A DNA stretch of 64,000 nt from Paracoccaceae bacterium (GCA_021741245.1 JAIOYF010000007.1:62001-126000), one strand, 5' to 3'. Positions 33,207 to 42,940 are shown, counted from the stretch's first letter. Notes: generated by a model not told the origin, from the letters alone. Translations and numbers: made by a program.

Positions 33207-33219
33207 TCCGGTCGGATCA
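33204..33219. other. Palindrome spanning both stop codons of bhcR and parC
   Basis: TGATCCG-GT-CGGATCA: each outer TGA is the stop codon of one convergent gene. No T-tract follows; it may act as a weak hairpin end or be fortuitous. Confidence 0.35.
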
Positions 33220-35523
33220 ATCGGTGAACTTGTTGTCGCGGGGGAAGCCCCGCGGCGCCATCTTGCCTGCCCCGGCCCGCGCACCCAACCATTCGGTCAG
33301 GTCGGGTTCGGTGCGGGTGCGCCCCGCAGGATCTTTCCACGTAAGACCCTCGGCCAGCACAAAGGTGATCGCGTCAGACAGGCCGCCATCTTTGTATTTT
33401 TGCAAACGAACGCCTTTGCCTTTGACCATTTCTGGCAGGTCAGACAGTGGGAAAACCAACATCTTGCGGTTTTCGCCCACAACGGCCACGTGATCGCCCT
33501 TGATGGCACGGACGACGCTTGTGTGCACGCCATCCCTGACCGTCAGCACCTGTTTGCCTGATCGGGTTTGGGCCAAGACCTCGTCCGAAGGCACGATAAA
33601 CCCATCCCCGGCAGAGGAGGCGACAAGAAGCTTTTCGCCTGCCCGGAAAATCGACAGGTCGTTGATTTCAGCATCGTTGGGCAGGTCGATCATCAGGCGC
33701 ACAGGTTCGCCCATGCCACGACCGCCGGGCAGGTTTGCCCCAAGCAACGTATAAAACCGCCCATTGGCCGCGATCAGCAGCAGCTTATCCGTCGTCTCGG
33801 CATGGAAGGCAAAGCGCGGGCCGTCGCCATCCTTGAACTTTTGCTCCACGGCAAGGTCAACATGGCCCTTCATCGCGCGAATCCAGCCCATTTTGGAGCA
33901 GATGACCGTGATCGGTTCACGTTCGATCATCGCCTCAAAGGGCACATCGACTGTTTCTCCGGCCTCGGCAAACTGGGTGCGGCGGTCGCCAAGGCGGGTG
34001 CCTTTGCCAAATTGCTTGCGGATGTCTTCCAGTTCTTTGCCGATCTGCTTCCATTGCAGACGGTCACTTTCCAACAGATCGGCCAGCCCCGCACGTTCGG
34101 CCATCAAGGCGTCACGCTCGCGGATCAGCTCCATCTCTTCCAGCTTGCGCAAGGACCGCAGGCGCATGTTCAGGATGGCTTCGGCCTGCACCTCAGTCAG
34201 TTCGCCCTCGCCCGGAAGCGGCGGCTTGTAGTCCTTTTCCGAAGTGGCGCGGACGTGGGTCTTGCCCCAATCCTCGGCCATCAGGGCGCGCTTTGGATCC
34301 TCGTCATAGCGGATGATGTCGATCACCCGGTCAAGGTTAAGGAAGGTGATGATGAACCCTTCCAATATCTCCAACCGGTGGTCGATCTTTTCGATCCGAT
34401 GCTCGGACCGGCGGCGCAGAACGGTGCGACGATGGTCCAGAAAGGCGCGCAAAACCTCTTTCAGGCTGCACACCTTTGGCACTTTGCCATCGATCAGCAC
34501 GTTCATATTCAGGCTAAAGCGCGTCTCCAGATCGCTGTTTTTGAACAGCGTGCCCATCAACATATCAGGCTCAACCGTCTTTGCGCGCGGCTCCAACACG
34601 ATACGCACATCATCGGCGGATTCGTCGCGCACATCGGCCAGCAGCGGAATTTTCTTGGTCTGGATCAGTTCTGCCAGCTTTTCGATCAGCTTGGATTTCT
34701 GTACCTGATAGGGGATCTCGGTCACAACGATCTGCCACGTGCCCCGACCAAGGTCTTCAACCTGCCACTTTGCACGGGTCCGGAAAGACCCACGGCCTGT
34801 TTCATAGGCCTCAAGGATATTGGCCCTTGGCTCCACGATCACGCCTCCGGTCGGGAAATCCGGGCCGGGGATCAGCGCCACCAGTTCGGCGGTCGATATT
34901 TCGGGGTTGTGCAACATCGCATGGCAACCGTGGATCAGCTCATCCAGATTGTGCGGCGGAATGTTCGTGGCCATCCCCACGGCAATACCGCTGGACCCGT
35001 TGGCCAAAAGGTTGGGGAAAGCGGCCGGCATGACCACCGGCTCTTCCAACGTGCCATCATAGTTCGGACGGAAATCGACAGCGTTTTCGGTCAGACCTTC
35101 CATCAAGGTCTCGGCAATCGCGGTCAGGCGCGCCTCGGTGTAACGGCTGGCGGCCGGGTTATCCCCATCGATATTGCCAAAGTTCCCCTGCCCATCCACC
35201 AAGGGATAGCGCACGTTGAAATCCTGGGCCAAACGCGCCATCGCATCATAGATCGCCGCGTCGCCATGTGGGTGATAGTTGCCCATGACATCGCCAGAAA
35301 TCTTGGCCGATTTGCGGAACCCGCCCGTGGCCGAAAGTCGAAGTTCCCGCATCGCAAACAAGATACGACGGTGAACGGGCTTCAACCCATCACGCGCATC
35401 GGGCAAGGCGCGGTGCATGATCGTGGACAACGCATAGGTCAGATACCGCTCTCCGATGGCGCGGGAAAGCGGTTCGGCGATCGTTACCGGCTCGATCTTG
35501 TTGTCGTCGGGTTCATCAGACAT
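33217..35523 (-). CDS. parC: DNA topoisomerase IV subunit A
   Basis: A 768-residue type IIA topoisomerase subunit that, with ParE, decatenates daughter chromosomes. The catalytic tyrosine is Tyr128 in ASRYTEARL; the region [15 protein letters not shown] at 81-95 is the quinolone-resistance-determining segment. The C-terminal third is the beta-pinwheel DNA-wrapping domain. The shorter pinwheel and lack of a GyrA-box motif (QRRGGKG) separate it from gyrA. It carries Ala89 where E. coli ParC has Ser80, and Asp93 where E. coli has Glu84. Confidence 0.92.
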   Translation of the reverse strand: MSDEPDDNKIEPVTIAEPLSRAIGERYLTYALSTIMHRALPDARDGLKPVHRRILFAMRELRLSATGGFRKSAKISGDVMGNYHPHGDAAIYDAMARLAQDFNVRYPLVDGQGNFGNIDGDNPAASRYTEARLTAIAETLMEGLTENAVDFRPNYDGTLEEPVVMPAAFPNLLANGSSGIAVGMATNIPPHNLDELIHGCHAMLHNPEISTAELVALIPGPDFPTGGVIVEPRANILEAYETGRGSFRTRAKWQVEDLGRGTWQIVVTEIPYQVQKSKLIEKLAELIQTKKIPLLADVRDESADDVRIVLEPRAKTVEPDMLMGTLFKNSDLETRFSLNMNVLIDGKVPKVCSLKEVLRAFLDHRRTVLRRRSEHRIEKIDHRLEILEGFIITFLNLDRVIDIIRYDEDPKRALMAEDWGKTHVRATSEKDYKPPLPGEGELTEVQAEAILNMRLRSLRKLEEMELIRERDALMAERAGLADLLESDRLQWKQIGKELEDIRKQFGKGTRLGDRRTQFAEAGETVDVPFEAMIEREPITVICSKMGWIRAMKGHVDLAVEQKFKDGDGPRFAFHAETTDKLLLIAANGRFYTLLGANLPGGRGMGEPVRLMIDLPNDAEINDLSIFRAGEKLLVASSAGDGFIVPSDEVLAQTRSGKQVLTVRDGVHTSVVRAIKGDHVAVVGENRKMLVFPLSDLPEMVKGKGVRLQKYKDGGLSDAITFVLAEGLTWKDPAGRTRTEPDLTEWLGARAGAGKMAPRGFPRDNKFTD

Positions 35524-35668
35524 GGATGTTGTGTAATCCGCCGCGCCCTGACGGTCCAGCCGGAAATTTATGGCTTTCTAGGGGGAAAGAGCCATGATTT
35601 TTCCACCCCATACTTTCGATCAATGTGATACATCACAATGGATGAAGAGTGAATCGGGTGCTACCGCT

Positions 35669-36190
35669 ATGATACGACTGACAATCCTTTTATGCGCTAT
35701 TTTATTTTTGTCCCTGAAGTTCGTGGGTGAAGATCGTGGTCAGATGCGTTTGGGCCTGATTGAAGGCGAGAGAGAGGCGGCTTTGCAATCTGCAAAGGAA
35801 AAAACGGTCGTCACGGTGGCGGATACAGCGCAAGCCCGCGCAGAAGAACAGCCCCCCCCTGCAAATGCAGATCAGGGTGTCGTGACAATCGCCTTTTCCC
35901 CCAACCAACCGCTTGTCGCAGCAAAACCAACCGCCCCAAAGATCCTCGCACCCACCGTTGCCCAGACAAAGCCGGTAAAGCCGGAAGGTGAGGTCAAGTT
36001 TGTCAGCGGGCGGTCCGTCAATGTGCGTGGTGGCCCGTCCACCCAAGATGCCGTCGTCGGTCGGCTGACGCGGGGAGAGGCTGTGACAGTTGTCTGGGTC
36101 GAAGACAACGGCTGGGCCCGCGTACGCGTCGAGGGGGATGGGATCGACGGCTTTATGTCGATGGATTTCCTGAAAGACACCGCCGACTGA
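35669..36190 (+). CDS. SH3 domain-containing protein, membrane-anchored or exported
   Basis: A 173-residue protein: an N-terminal hydrophobic segment (MIRLTILLCAILFLSLKFVG), a low-complexity Ala/Pro/Lys linker, and a C-terminal bacterial SH3 (SH3_3) domain at about 110-168 (SVNVRGGPSTQDAVVGRLTRGEAV...GFMSMDFL). Such domains bind peptidoglycan or peptide ligands in the periplasm. GGGTG lies 9 nt before the chosen ATG; an upstream in-frame ATG at 35642 would add an implausible non-hydrophobic leader. Divergent from parC. Confidence 0.72.
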   Translation: MIRLTILLCAILFLSLKFVGEDRGQMRLGLIEGEREAALQSAKEKTVVTVADTAQARAEEQPPPANADQGVVTIAFSPNQPLVAAKPTAPKILAPTVAQTKPVKPEGEVKFVSGRSVNVRGGPSTQDAVVGRLTRGEAVTVVWVEDNGWARVRVEGDGIDGFMSMDFLKDTAD

Positions 36191-36279
36191 ATCGCATTTC
36201 AATGGTCAATTCCCCTTTGCGATCTGCTTGTTTGCCCCTAGACCGGGCGAAATAATCAAGCAAAACGCGGGGCAGGACG

Positions 36280-37104
36280 TTGGCCAAGACAATTCTGATC
36301 ACAGGCAGTTCTTCGGGCATTGGGCTGGATGCCGCACGCGGCCTAAAGGCACGCGGATGGCGGGTTTTTGCAACCTGCCGGCAGGAGAAAGATTGCGAAA
36401 CCCTGCGCGCCGAAGGGTTTGACAGCTTTACGCTTGACTATGCGGATGAAGACAGTGTCGCCGCGGCCTTTGAGGAAACCCTGTCGCGCACGGGCGGCAC
36501 ATTGGATGCGCTTTACAACAATGGCGCTTTTGCCTGCCCCGGCGCGGTCGAGGATCTGCCCCGCGGGGCCCTGCGGGCGATCTTTGAAACAAACCTCTTT
36601 GGCTATCACGACCTGACGCGCCGCGTGATTCCCGTGATGCGCGCACAGGGGCATGGGCGGATCATCAATTGCTCGTCCGTTCTGGGCCTTGTCGGATTGC
36701 AATGGCGCGGGGCCTATGTCTCGACGAAATTCGCGATGGAGGGGCTGTCGGACGTTTTGCGGATTGAAATGCGGGGCACCGGGATTCATGTGGTCTTGAT
36801 CGAACCCGGCCCTGTCACAAGCCGCATTCGCGAAAACGCCATTCCCCATTTCGAAAAATGGATTGATTGGGAAAATTCCGCGCGCGCGCCCGAATATGCG
36901 GCCCTGCGCGGGCGGCTTTATGAAAGCCGTGGCCCGGATCGCTTTGAACTTCCCGCAAGTGCCGTGACGGCAAAATTGATCCACGCCTTGGAAAGCCCCC
37001 GCCCAAAGGCGCGCTATTATGTGACAACGCCCACCTATCTTATGGGCATCGCACGGCGTATCTTGCCCACACGCGCGCTTGATTGGCTGATCGCAAAGGG
37101 CTGA
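36280..37104 (+). CDS. SDR family oxidoreductase
   Basis: A 274-residue classical short-chain dehydrogenase: NAD(P)-binding TGSSSGIG at 8-15, NNGA motif at about 85, catalytic Ser in INCSSVLG (about 132) and YxxxK in AYVSTKFAMEG (about 146-150). The C-terminal part (RFELPASAVTAKLIHALESPRPKARYYVTTPT) is typical of the SDR group acting on retinol- or steroid-like or long-chain substrates, but the substrate is unknown. The start is TTG at 36280, with GGGGCAGGA immediately upstream. A terminator follows at 37126. Confidence 0.82.
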   Translation: MAKTILITGSSSGIGLDAARGLKARGWRVFATCRQEKDCETLRAEGFDSFTLDYADEDSVAAAFEETLSRTGGTLDALYNNGAFACPGAVEDLPRGALRAIFETNLFGYHDLTRRVIPVMRAQGHGRIINCSSVLGLVGLQWRGAYVSTKFAMEGLSDVLRIEMRGTGIHVVLIEPGPVTSRIRENAIPHFEKWIDWENSARAPEYAALRGRLYESRGPDRFELPASAVTAKLIHALESPRPKARYYVTTPTYLMGIARRILPTRALDWLIAKG

Positions 37105-37125
37105 CAGGCACGTCAACAGGGACGC

Positions 37126-37147
37126 ATGGCCGCAGTTGGCCATTTTT
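37126..37147 (+). terminator. Terminator after the SDR gene
   Basis: ATGGCC-GCAGTT-GGCCAT followed by TTTT; six-pair stem, modest strength. Confidence 0.6.
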
Positions 37148-37203
37148 GCCTTCGCTTTTTGTCAGATCACCCCTAGATCAGCCGGATCAACAAGGAAGCC
37201 AAC

Positions 37204-37413
37204 ATGCTCAAAGACCCGATGTTCCTTCTCGCCGCTTTTGCAAGCCTTGGTGTGCTTGTCATCCTGATGATCGGGATCGGCGGCTTTGCAAAAGGTGGCG
37301 AGTTCAACAAGAAACACGCCAACCGATTGATGCGCTATCGCCTTGCCGCACAGTTTGTCGCCGTACTTTTGATCGTTGGCTTTGCATATTTTCGGTCACG
37401 CGGAGGGAACTGA
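37204..37413 (+). CDS. Small two-helix membrane protein (HIG1-like / twin transmembrane protein)
   Basis: A 69-residue protein with two hydrophobic helices (about residues 6-28 and 46-63) joined by a basic loop KKHANRLMRYRLAAQF. The loop and spacing resemble the hypoxia-induced-gene-1 domain found in alphaproteobacterial 'twin transmembrane' proteins. In mitochondria HIG1 proteins assist respiratory complexes; a comparable role here is only inferred. AAGGAAG precedes the ATG. Its stop overlaps the adenosyltransferase start as TGATG. Confidence 0.7.
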   Translation: MLKDPMFLLAAFASLGVLVILMIGIGGFAKGGEFNKKHANRLMRYRLAAQFVAVLLIVGFAYFRSRGGN

Positions 37414-37985
37414 TGGTCGTCTTATCCAAAATCTATACCAAAACCGGGGACGCGGGCGAAACCGCGTTGGGAAATGGCGCGCGTGTGGCCAAACACTCTA
37501 TCCGCGTCTCGGCCTATGGCACGGTGGATGAGGTCAACGCGACCGTCGGCCTTGCGCGCCAATTCGCCGAGGGTGAAATGGAAGCGGCGCTTGCCCGCGT
37601 CTCGAACGATCTGTTCGATCTGGGGGCCGATCTGTGCACCCCCGACATGTATAAGGACGCGGAACTGCCCTATACACCGCTGCGGATCATCGGCACACAA
37701 GTTGACCGGCTGGAGCGAGAGATTGATGTCTGGAACGCCAGACTGGAGCCATTGCGCAGCTTTATCCTTCCCGGCGGGTCGCGTCTGGCCGCACAGATGC
37801 ACCTGTGCCGCACGGTTTGCCGCCGCGCAGAGCGCCTGACGGTTGAACTGGCCACGATGGAAGAGATCAATGGCGAAGCGGTCAAATATCTGAACCGTTT
37901 GTCGGATTGGTTCTTTGTCATGGGGCGGATCGCCAATAACGATGGCAAGGATGACGTGCTGTGGGTGCCGGGACTGACGCGATAG
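37413..37985 (+). CDS. Cob(I)alamin adenosyltransferase (PduO type)
   Basis: A 190-residue enzyme that transfers the adenosyl group of ATP to cobalamin, making coenzyme B12. The N-terminus KIYTKTGDAGETALGNG (residues 6-22) is the ATP-binding motif, and RVSAYGTVDEVNA (31-43) and a later RTVCRRAERLT (about 133-143) complete the PduO-type signature. The cofactor is needed by ethylmalonyl-CoA and methylmalonyl-CoA mutases of the ethylmalonyl-CoA pathway, to which mcd (50 kb) belongs. It is coupled to the small membrane protein upstream. Confidence 0.9.
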   Translation: MVVLSKIYTKTGDAGETALGNGARVAKHSIRVSAYGTVDEVNATVGLARQFAEGEMEAALARVSNDLFDLGADLCTPDMYKDAELPYTPLRIIGTQVDRLEREIDVWNARLEPLRSFILPGGSRLAAQMHLCRTVCRRAERLTVELATMEEINGEAVKYLNRLSDWFFVMGRIANNDGKDDVLWVPGLTR

Positions 37986-38115
37986 GCTGATCGGCCTTTG
38001 CGATCAAATACGTGGCGTTCTAAGCTGCCCCCGCGTCGATTTTGCACTGTCGCGATACGGCAAGACGGGCTAGGTAGTTCGCCGAGAGCTTGGAACATTT
38101 GGGAGATGTGCGCTG

Positions 38116-38877
38116 ATGAAGGTCTTGGTACCTGTCAAACGTGTGATCGACTACAACGTGAAAGTCCGCGTCAAGGCGGACGGAAGCGGCGTCGATCTGG
38201 CCAACGTTAAGATGTCGATGAACCCCTTTGACGAGATTGCCGTGGAAGAGGCGATCCGGTTGAAGGAAAAAGGTGTGGCGACCGAGATCATCGTCGTGTC
38301 GATTGGCGTCAAACAGTCGCAAGAAACGCTGCGCACTGCCCTTGCTATGGGGGCCGATCGCGCCATCCTGATCGAAGCTGCGGCTGACGTGCACACGGAT
38401 ATCGAACCTCTGGCCGTAGCAAAGCTGCTGGCCGCCGTCGTTCGGGAAGAGAATCCGGGCATCGTTTTGTGCGGCAAGCAGGCCATCGACAATGACATGA
38501 ACGCCACGGGACAGATGCTGTCGGCCCTTCTTGGCTGGAGCCAGGCCACCTTTGCAAGCGAGCTTGCGATTGACGGCGACAGTGCCACCGTGACGCGTGA
38601 AGTTGATGGCGGCTTGCAGACCATCACCGTGAAGATGCCGACAATCGTTTCAGTTGACCTGCGTCTGAACCAGCCACGCTATGCCAGCCTGCCCAATATC
38701 ATGAAGGCCAAGGCCAAGCCGATGGCGATCAAGACCCCTGCAGATTATGGCGTTGACGTTACCCCGCGCCTGAGCGTGGTCAAGACCACCGAACCCGCAG
38801 GCCGCAAGGCAGGCGTCAAAGTTGGGTCGGTTGCGGAACTGATTGCGAAACTCAAAGACGAAGCGGGGGTGATCTGA
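38116..38877 (+). CDS. etfB: Electron transfer flavoprotein subunit beta
   Basis: A 253-residue ETF beta subunit. It begins [20 protein letters not shown] and has the AMP-binding and family signature near 115-145 ([23 protein letters not shown]). With EtfA it takes electrons from acyl-CoA dehydrogenases, including methylsuccinyl-CoA dehydrogenase, and dimethylglycine-type dehydrogenases, and passes them to ETF:ubiquinone oxidoreductase. The stop overlaps etfA (TGATG). Confidence 0.95.
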   Translation: MKVLVPVKRVIDYNVKVRVKADGSGVDLANVKMSMNPFDEIAVEEAIRLKEKGVATEIIVVSIGVKQSQETLRTALAMGADRAILIEAAADVHTDIEPLAVAKLLAAVVREENPGIVLCGKQAIDNDMNATGQMLSALLGWSQATFASELAIDGDSATVTREVDGGLQTITVKMPTIVSVDLRLNQPRYASLPNIMKAKAKPMAIKTPADYGVDVTPRLSVVKTTEPAGRKAGVKVGSVAELIAKLKDEAGVI

Positions 38878-39803
38878 TGGCTGTTCTTCTTCTCGCGGAT
38901 GTTATTGATGGCGCGCTTGCAACCGATCAGGTCGCCAAGGCGCTTACGGCTGTGAAATCGCTGGGCGATGTGACCGTTCTGGTTGCAGGCACGGGTGGCG
39001 ATGCGGCAGCGGCCGAGGCGGCCACGCTGATGGGCGTCTCCAAGGTGCTGTTTGCCGATGACCACGCCTATTGCCACGCGATGTCCGAACCCACCGCCGC
39101 ACTGATCGTGTCACTGGCGGGCGGCTACAGCCATATTGCTGCGGCATCGGGCGCGTTTTCAAAGTCGGTGCTGCCCCGTGTGGCGGCCTTGCTGGACGTG
39201 ATGGTGATTTCGGAAGTGCTGGCGGTGATTGATGCCGACACGTTTGAGCGCCCGATCTATGCCGGAAACGCCATTCAGACCGTCAAATCCTCGGACGCGA
39301 CCAAGGTCATGACCATCCGCACCGCAACGTTTGAGGCCGCTGGCACGGGCGGCTCTGCCACCGTTGAAAAGACATCGGCATCGGTGGACGGCAGCCTGTC
39401 TGCGTGGGTCGAAGACAAAGTCGCGGCCTCGGATCGCCCAGACCTGACCAGCGCCGGGATCGTCGTCTCGGGCGGGCGTGGTGTGGGATCGGAAGCGGAC
39501 TTTGCTCTGATCGAGAAACTGGCAGACAAGCTTGGCGCGGCAGTTGGCGCATCCCGTGCCGCCGTCGATTCCGGCTATGCCCCGAACGACTGGCAGGTTG
39601 GTCAGACGGGCAAGGTTGTGGCACCGACGCTTTACGTGGCCGTGGGGATCTCGGGCGCGATCCAGCATCTTGCTGGCATGAAGGACTCCAAGGTCATCGT
39701 CGCGATCAACAAGGACGAAGAGGCCCCGATTTTCCAGGTGGCTGATTACGGTTTGGTTGCGGACCTGTTCACCGCTGTGCCGGAATTGATCGAAAAGCTG
39801 TGA
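38877..39803 (+). CDS. etfA: Electron transfer flavoprotein subunit alpha
   Basis: A 308-residue FAD-binding ETF alpha subunit. The C-terminal FAD domain is well conserved: [10 protein letters not shown] (about 199-208), [10 protein letters not shown] (about 224-233), [23 protein letters not shown] (about 242-264). It is co-translated with etfB and ends in a strong terminator. Confidence 0.95.
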   Translation: MAVLLLADVIDGALATDQVAKALTAVKSLGDVTVLVAGTGGDAAAAEAATLMGVSKVLFADDHAYCHAMSEPTAALIVSLAGGYSHIAAASGAFSKSVLPRVAALLDVMVISEVLAVIDADTFERPIYAGNAIQTVKSSDATKVMTIRTATFEAAGTGGSATVEKTSASVDGSLSAWVEDKVAASDRPDLTSAGIVVSGGRGVGSEADFALIEKLADKLGAAVGASRAAVDSGYAPNDWQVGQTGKVVAPTLYVAVGISGAIQHLAGMKDSKVIVAINKDEEAPIFQVADYGLVADLFTAVPELIEKL

Positions 39804-39824
39804 TCCGCCTTAAGGCATAAGGAC

Positions 39825-39850
39825 AAGGGCGCCCAAGGGCGCCCTTTTTT
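39825..39850. terminator. Bidirectional terminator after etfBA
   Basis: AAGGGCGCC, loop CAAG, GGCGCCCTT then TTTT. It runs into the stop codon (39849-39851) of the convergent DUF6473 gene. Confidence 0.85.
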
Positions 39851-40694
39851 AGCTCAAACGCAGCAGTTCTGCCGCCAACGCCTCGGCCACCTCGCGGTGG
39901 GTTGCAGGGCCCGGCAGGCCAGACGCGGCTACCCGGTCCAGCTCAGCAAAGGCCATCCCTTTGGTGCCCTGACTGGATGCTTCTGCTGATGGCACAACCT
40001 CGATGTAGCGTGTTGCATGCGAACGCACGGCCGCAATCATTTCGGTATCGATCAACAGCGGATCAAGCGACAGATCGGCACGACGGCCCGGCGTCGGTGG
40101 TGGCGCTTTGGACAGCCACAACAAAATTGTCTTGCACGACAGATTGGTTAAAAGATTGCGCATGCGCCCCACCCAAGCCGCCCGCAACTCTTCGGCCACA
40201 ACCTCAAACTTATCGGACGACACATGTTGCAGGGTTTGCAGCATGTGACGTGTAAAGTTGAACTCGGTAAAATCCACCTCCCGGAAGATGGTTTGCAAAA
40301 TTGGGGTCGCATGCAAAAACCTGTCATTTCGACGGGGATGAACTGCATAGAACCGGTTGGTCTGATTCTGCGCGCCCAACACTTGCACCACGGTCACTTG
40401 CGCCTTTGACGCAATGGCCAGCACCTCGGGGTCTTTCAGATAAACGTCGATCCCGGCATTGACACAGCCCAGATTGACCACCCGCAGCCCGGAACCGCTT
40501 TCCAACAGGGCTGGATAAGGCTCTGGCACGAACTTTCCATAGGTTTCCGTTCCCCCCAAAGTTACACAATAGGGGGCACCAAGGTCACGCCTTGGCCCCC
40601 GAAACAACAATCGCGACGTGCCATATCGGCACGGATAATAGTCGAGCGACCCGTCGCCCGGATTCTCATAGGCCATTACACCCACCCGTTTCAT
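39849..40694 (-). CDS. DUF6473 family protein (function unknown)
   Basis: A 281-residue protein, probably of the uncharacterised DUF6473 family, which is common in Rhodobacteraceae. It opens with a GDGSLDYYPCRYGTSRLLFRG stretch and has GGTETYGKFV near 51 and VVNLGCVNAGIDVYL near 74, resembling a nucleotide- or sulfotransferase-like P-loop-less fold; no function can be stated. ATG 40694 is chosen; the frame upstream is not protein-like. It is divergent from the hydroxyacyl-CoA dehydrogenase gene across 153 bp. Confidence 0.65.
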   Translation of the reverse strand: MKRVGVMAYENPGDGSLDYYPCRYGTSRLLFRGPRRDLGAPYCVTLGGTETYGKFVPEPYPALLESGSGLRVVNLGCVNAGIDVYLKDPEVLAIASKAQVTVVQVLGAQNQTNRFYAVHPRRNDRFLHATPILQTIFREVDFTEFNFTRHMLQTLQHVSSDKFEVVAEELRAAWVGRMRNLLTNLSCKTILLWLSKAPPPTPGRRADLSLDPLLIDTEMIAAVRSHATRYIEVVPSAEASSQGTKGMAFAELDRVAASGLPGPATHREVAEALAAELLRLS

Positions 40695-40759
40695 TACACC
40701 CGCGCCCAGCCTTACCGATTCCCCTTTCCAAATGGCTAAAGACGGCTTTTTCCGAAAAT

Positions 40760-40776
40760 CGGAACCATCGGTTCCG
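40760..40776. promoter_or_regulatory. Perfect palindrome upstream of the hydroxyacyl-CoA dehydrogenase gene
   Basis: CGGAACC-ATC-GGTTCCG lies 71 bp upstream of that gene and 65 bp upstream of the divergent DUF6473 gene, next to a smaller CCGA-AAA-TCGG. It is a candidate operator; the regulator is unknown. Confidence 0.45.
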
Positions 40777-40847
40777 CACCGCGGCACCCTTGCCCCGCGC
40801 ACGCCCGACGCATAAGGTTGCGCTCAAGGTCGCGAAGGAGAAATGTC

Positions 40848-41723
40848 ATGGAAATCCGCTCGGTTGGTGTTGTTGGTGCGGGTCAGATGGGCAGTGGCAT
40901 CGCACATGTCTTTGCGCTGGCTGGATATGACGTGGTGCTGACGGATATCAGCGCTGATGGGCTTGTCCGCGCCATTACCACGATTGACAAGAACATCGAG
41001 CGTCAGGTCAGCCGTGGCAAGGTTTCCGCTGACGACAAAGCCGCCGCCATGGCACGCATCCAGACCACGCTGAAGTTGGCCGATGTCGGCCCCTGTGACC
41101 TTATCATCGAGGCCGCGACAGAGCGTGAGACGGTCAAACAGGCGATCTTCGAAGACCTGCTGCCGCACCTAAAGCCGCACACGATCCTGACGTCAAACAC
41201 CTCCTCCATCTCGATCACCCGTCTGGCCAGCCGGACAGACCGGCCCGAAAAGTTCATGGGCTTTCACTTCATGAACCCCGTGCCCGTGATGCAATTGGTC
41301 GAGTTGATCCGCGGAATCGCAACGGACCAAGAGACCTGGGACACCATGCATGAGGTCGTCCGCAAACTGGGCAAGACCGCAGCAAGCGCCGAGGATTTTC
41401 CCGCATTCATCGTGAACCGGATCTTGATGCCGATGATCAACGAGGCGGTCTATACCCTTTACGAGGGTGTAGGCTCGGTCAAATCAATCGATGAATCGCT
41501 GAAACTCGGGGCCAATCACCCGATGGGGCCACTGGAACTTGCCGATTTTATCGGGTTGGACACCTGCCTTGCCATCATGAACGTTCTGCATGACGGTTTG
41601 GCCGATACCAAATACCGCCCCTGCCCCTTGCTGACAAAATATGTCGAGGCCGGGTGGCTTGGCCGCAAAACGCAGCGCGGTTTCTATGACTATCGCGGCG
41701 AAACGCCAGTGCCGACGCGGTAA
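40848..41723 (+). CDS. 3-hydroxybutyryl-CoA dehydrogenase
   Basis: A 291-residue NAD-dependent L-3-hydroxyacyl-CoA dehydrogenase of the single-domain type (HbdA/PaaH-like). NAD-binding GVVGAGQMGSGIAH lies near residues 7-20, and the catalytic His/Glu motif is in GFHFMNPVPVMQLVELI (about 138-154). FPAFIVNRILMPMINEA begins the C-terminal dimerisation domain. It oxidises (S)-3-hydroxybutyryl-CoA or acts in reverse in C4 metabolism. AAGGAG 7 nt upstream supports the start. Not fused to an enoyl-CoA hydratase. Confidence 0.9.
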   Translation: MEIRSVGVVGAGQMGSGIAHVFALAGYDVVLTDISADGLVRAITTIDKNIERQVSRGKVSADDKAAAMARIQTTLKLADVGPCDLIIEAATERETVKQAIFEDLLPHLKPHTILTSNTSSISITRLASRTDRPEKFMGFHFMNPVPVMQLVELIRGIATDQETWDTMHEVVRKLGKTAASAEDFPAFIVNRILMPMINEAVYTLYEGVGSVKSIDESLKLGANHPMGPLELADFIGLDTCLAIMNVLHDGLADTKYRPCPLLTKYVEAGWLGRKTQRGFYDYRGETPVPTR

Positions 41724-41747
41724 GGGCCCGACAACGTAAAGGCCCGT

Positions 41748-42635
41748 CTATGCGCCCAATGACAAGGTATGGTCGCGCAACCATGCAAGGAAACCACGGG
41801 GGTTTCCGTCCCATTTTTTCAACTCATCTGGCGAAATCGGCGCACCGATATGGGGCCGCTGGGGTTTGAAAAGGGCTTTGCGGATTTCATACAGCAACAG
41901 ACCTTGGCGCAGCGTGGCCGAAAGTTTGTTGGCAATCATGTAAAGACGGGTGTTCTGGCCGGTAAAATGGATTGGCACCACTGTCGCCCCTGAACGCTGG
42001 ATCATCTTATGCGTAAAGGGATTCCATTCGGCCTCAATCGCCGTTCCGAAAAAGGTTTCCGAGCAGGCCACTTTTCCTGCCGGGAACAGAATGATGACCC
42101 CACCGCGCTTTAACTGCTCCATCGTCTGGTTGCGCATCTCAAGCCCGGCTTCGCGGGCATTTTCCTCATGCGGGAAGGGCACCGGGATCATGAACTCTTC
42201 AATCTCGGCGATCCCGGTCAGCAGGGATCGGGTCAAGATTTTGAAATCGCTGCGCACCCGACCGACCATTTCGGCCAGAACGATCCCATCAACAAGGCCG
42301 TGCGGGTGATTTGCCACCACGATCACGGGTCCAGTTGCGGGAATATTAGCAATCTCGTCATCGGGGGTATCGATGCGAATGCCCATATGCTTGACGGCCT
42401 TTGGCCAGAACGGTGCCCCAAAGGGCGCGCCCGAGCGTTCGAAACTGCGCGCCATGCTGAGAAGTTTCGGCTTTGCTGTCAGCCATTCGATCACCCGAAT
42501 GGCCGTAGCCTTGAACGGATTTTGAAAGGTGCCCGCATAGGACAGGCGGCGCATGTCATAGGGGCGCACTTCACGGGCCGGTGCTGCCACCGGTGCTGCC
42601 CCGCCTGAGGTGTGTATCTGCGGATGTTCTGTCAC
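41748..42635 (-). CDS. Lysophospholipid acyltransferase family protein
   Basis: A 295-residue PlsC-like acyltransferase. The catalytic NHPHG motif (VVANHPHGLVDG, about residues 104-115) and a later FPAGKVACSE (about 191-200), the FPEG-type substrate motif, are visible. It probably acylates a lysolipid in membrane or ornithine-lipid synthesis. The frame starts at a GTG at 42656; a second GTG at 42635 with AAAGG upstream is preferred. It lies 33 bp downstream of ptsH on the same strand. Confidence 0.75.
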   Translation of the reverse strand: MTEHPQIHTSGGAAPVAAPAREVRPYDMRRLSYAGTFQNPFKATAIRVIEWLTAKPKLLSMARSFERSGAPFGAPFWPKAVKHMGIRIDTPDDEIANIPATGPVIVVANHPHGLVDGIVLAEMVGRVRSDFKILTRSLLTGIAEIEEFMIPVPFPHEENAREAGLEMRNQTMEQLKRGGVIILFPAGKVACSETFFGTAIEAEWNPFTHKMIQRSGATVVPIHFTGQNTRLYMIANKLSATLRQGLLLYEIRKALFKPQRPHIGAPISPDELKKWDGNPRGFLAWLRDHTLSLGA

Positions 42636-42668
42636 GATCCGTCGGCCTTTCTGCACAACACTTTTGGG

Positions 42669-42938
42669 TCAGTAATCTTCCCCAAAGCGATTGGCTACCA
42701 GCGCCTCCAACGCATCGGCTAGCGCCTCTGACTGTGCGCCGCTGGTTCGAACCTCAATAGAGGTTCCGCGCGAGGCTGCCAACATCAAAAGACCCATAAT
42801 GGAATCGCCCGACACTGACATGCCATCCTTACTGACCTCGGCCATGGCGTCATGCGCCTCGACGACCTCAACAAATTTGGCGCTTGCACGCGCATGCAGC
42901 CCTTTTTCGTTGACGATTTGAAAAGACTTTACCAGCAC
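42669..42938 (-). CDS. ptsH: Phosphocarrier protein HPr
   Basis: An 89-residue HPr. His15 in KGLHARAS is the site phosphorylated by enzyme I, and Ser46 in SGDSIMGLLML is the site phosphorylated by HPr kinase. In this lineage, which has no sugar permease in the operon, HPr relays a nitrogen/carbon-status signal to EIIA and the ChvG/ChvI network. It starts 2 bp after the EIIA gene. Confidence 0.92.
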   Translation of the reverse strand: MLVKSFQIVNEKGLHARASAKFVEVVEAHDAMAEVSKDGMSVSGDSIMGLLMLAASRGTSIEVRTSGAQSEALADALEALVANRFGEDY

Positions 42939-42940
42939 AC

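Noticed and set aside
33217-35523. gyrA instead of parC
   Set aside because: At 768 residues with no QRRGGKG GyrA box, it fits the alphaproteobacterial ParC form.
33568-35628. 686-codon open frame antisense to parC
   Set aside because: Shadow of a conserved topoisomerase gene; no protein-like pattern or ribosome site.
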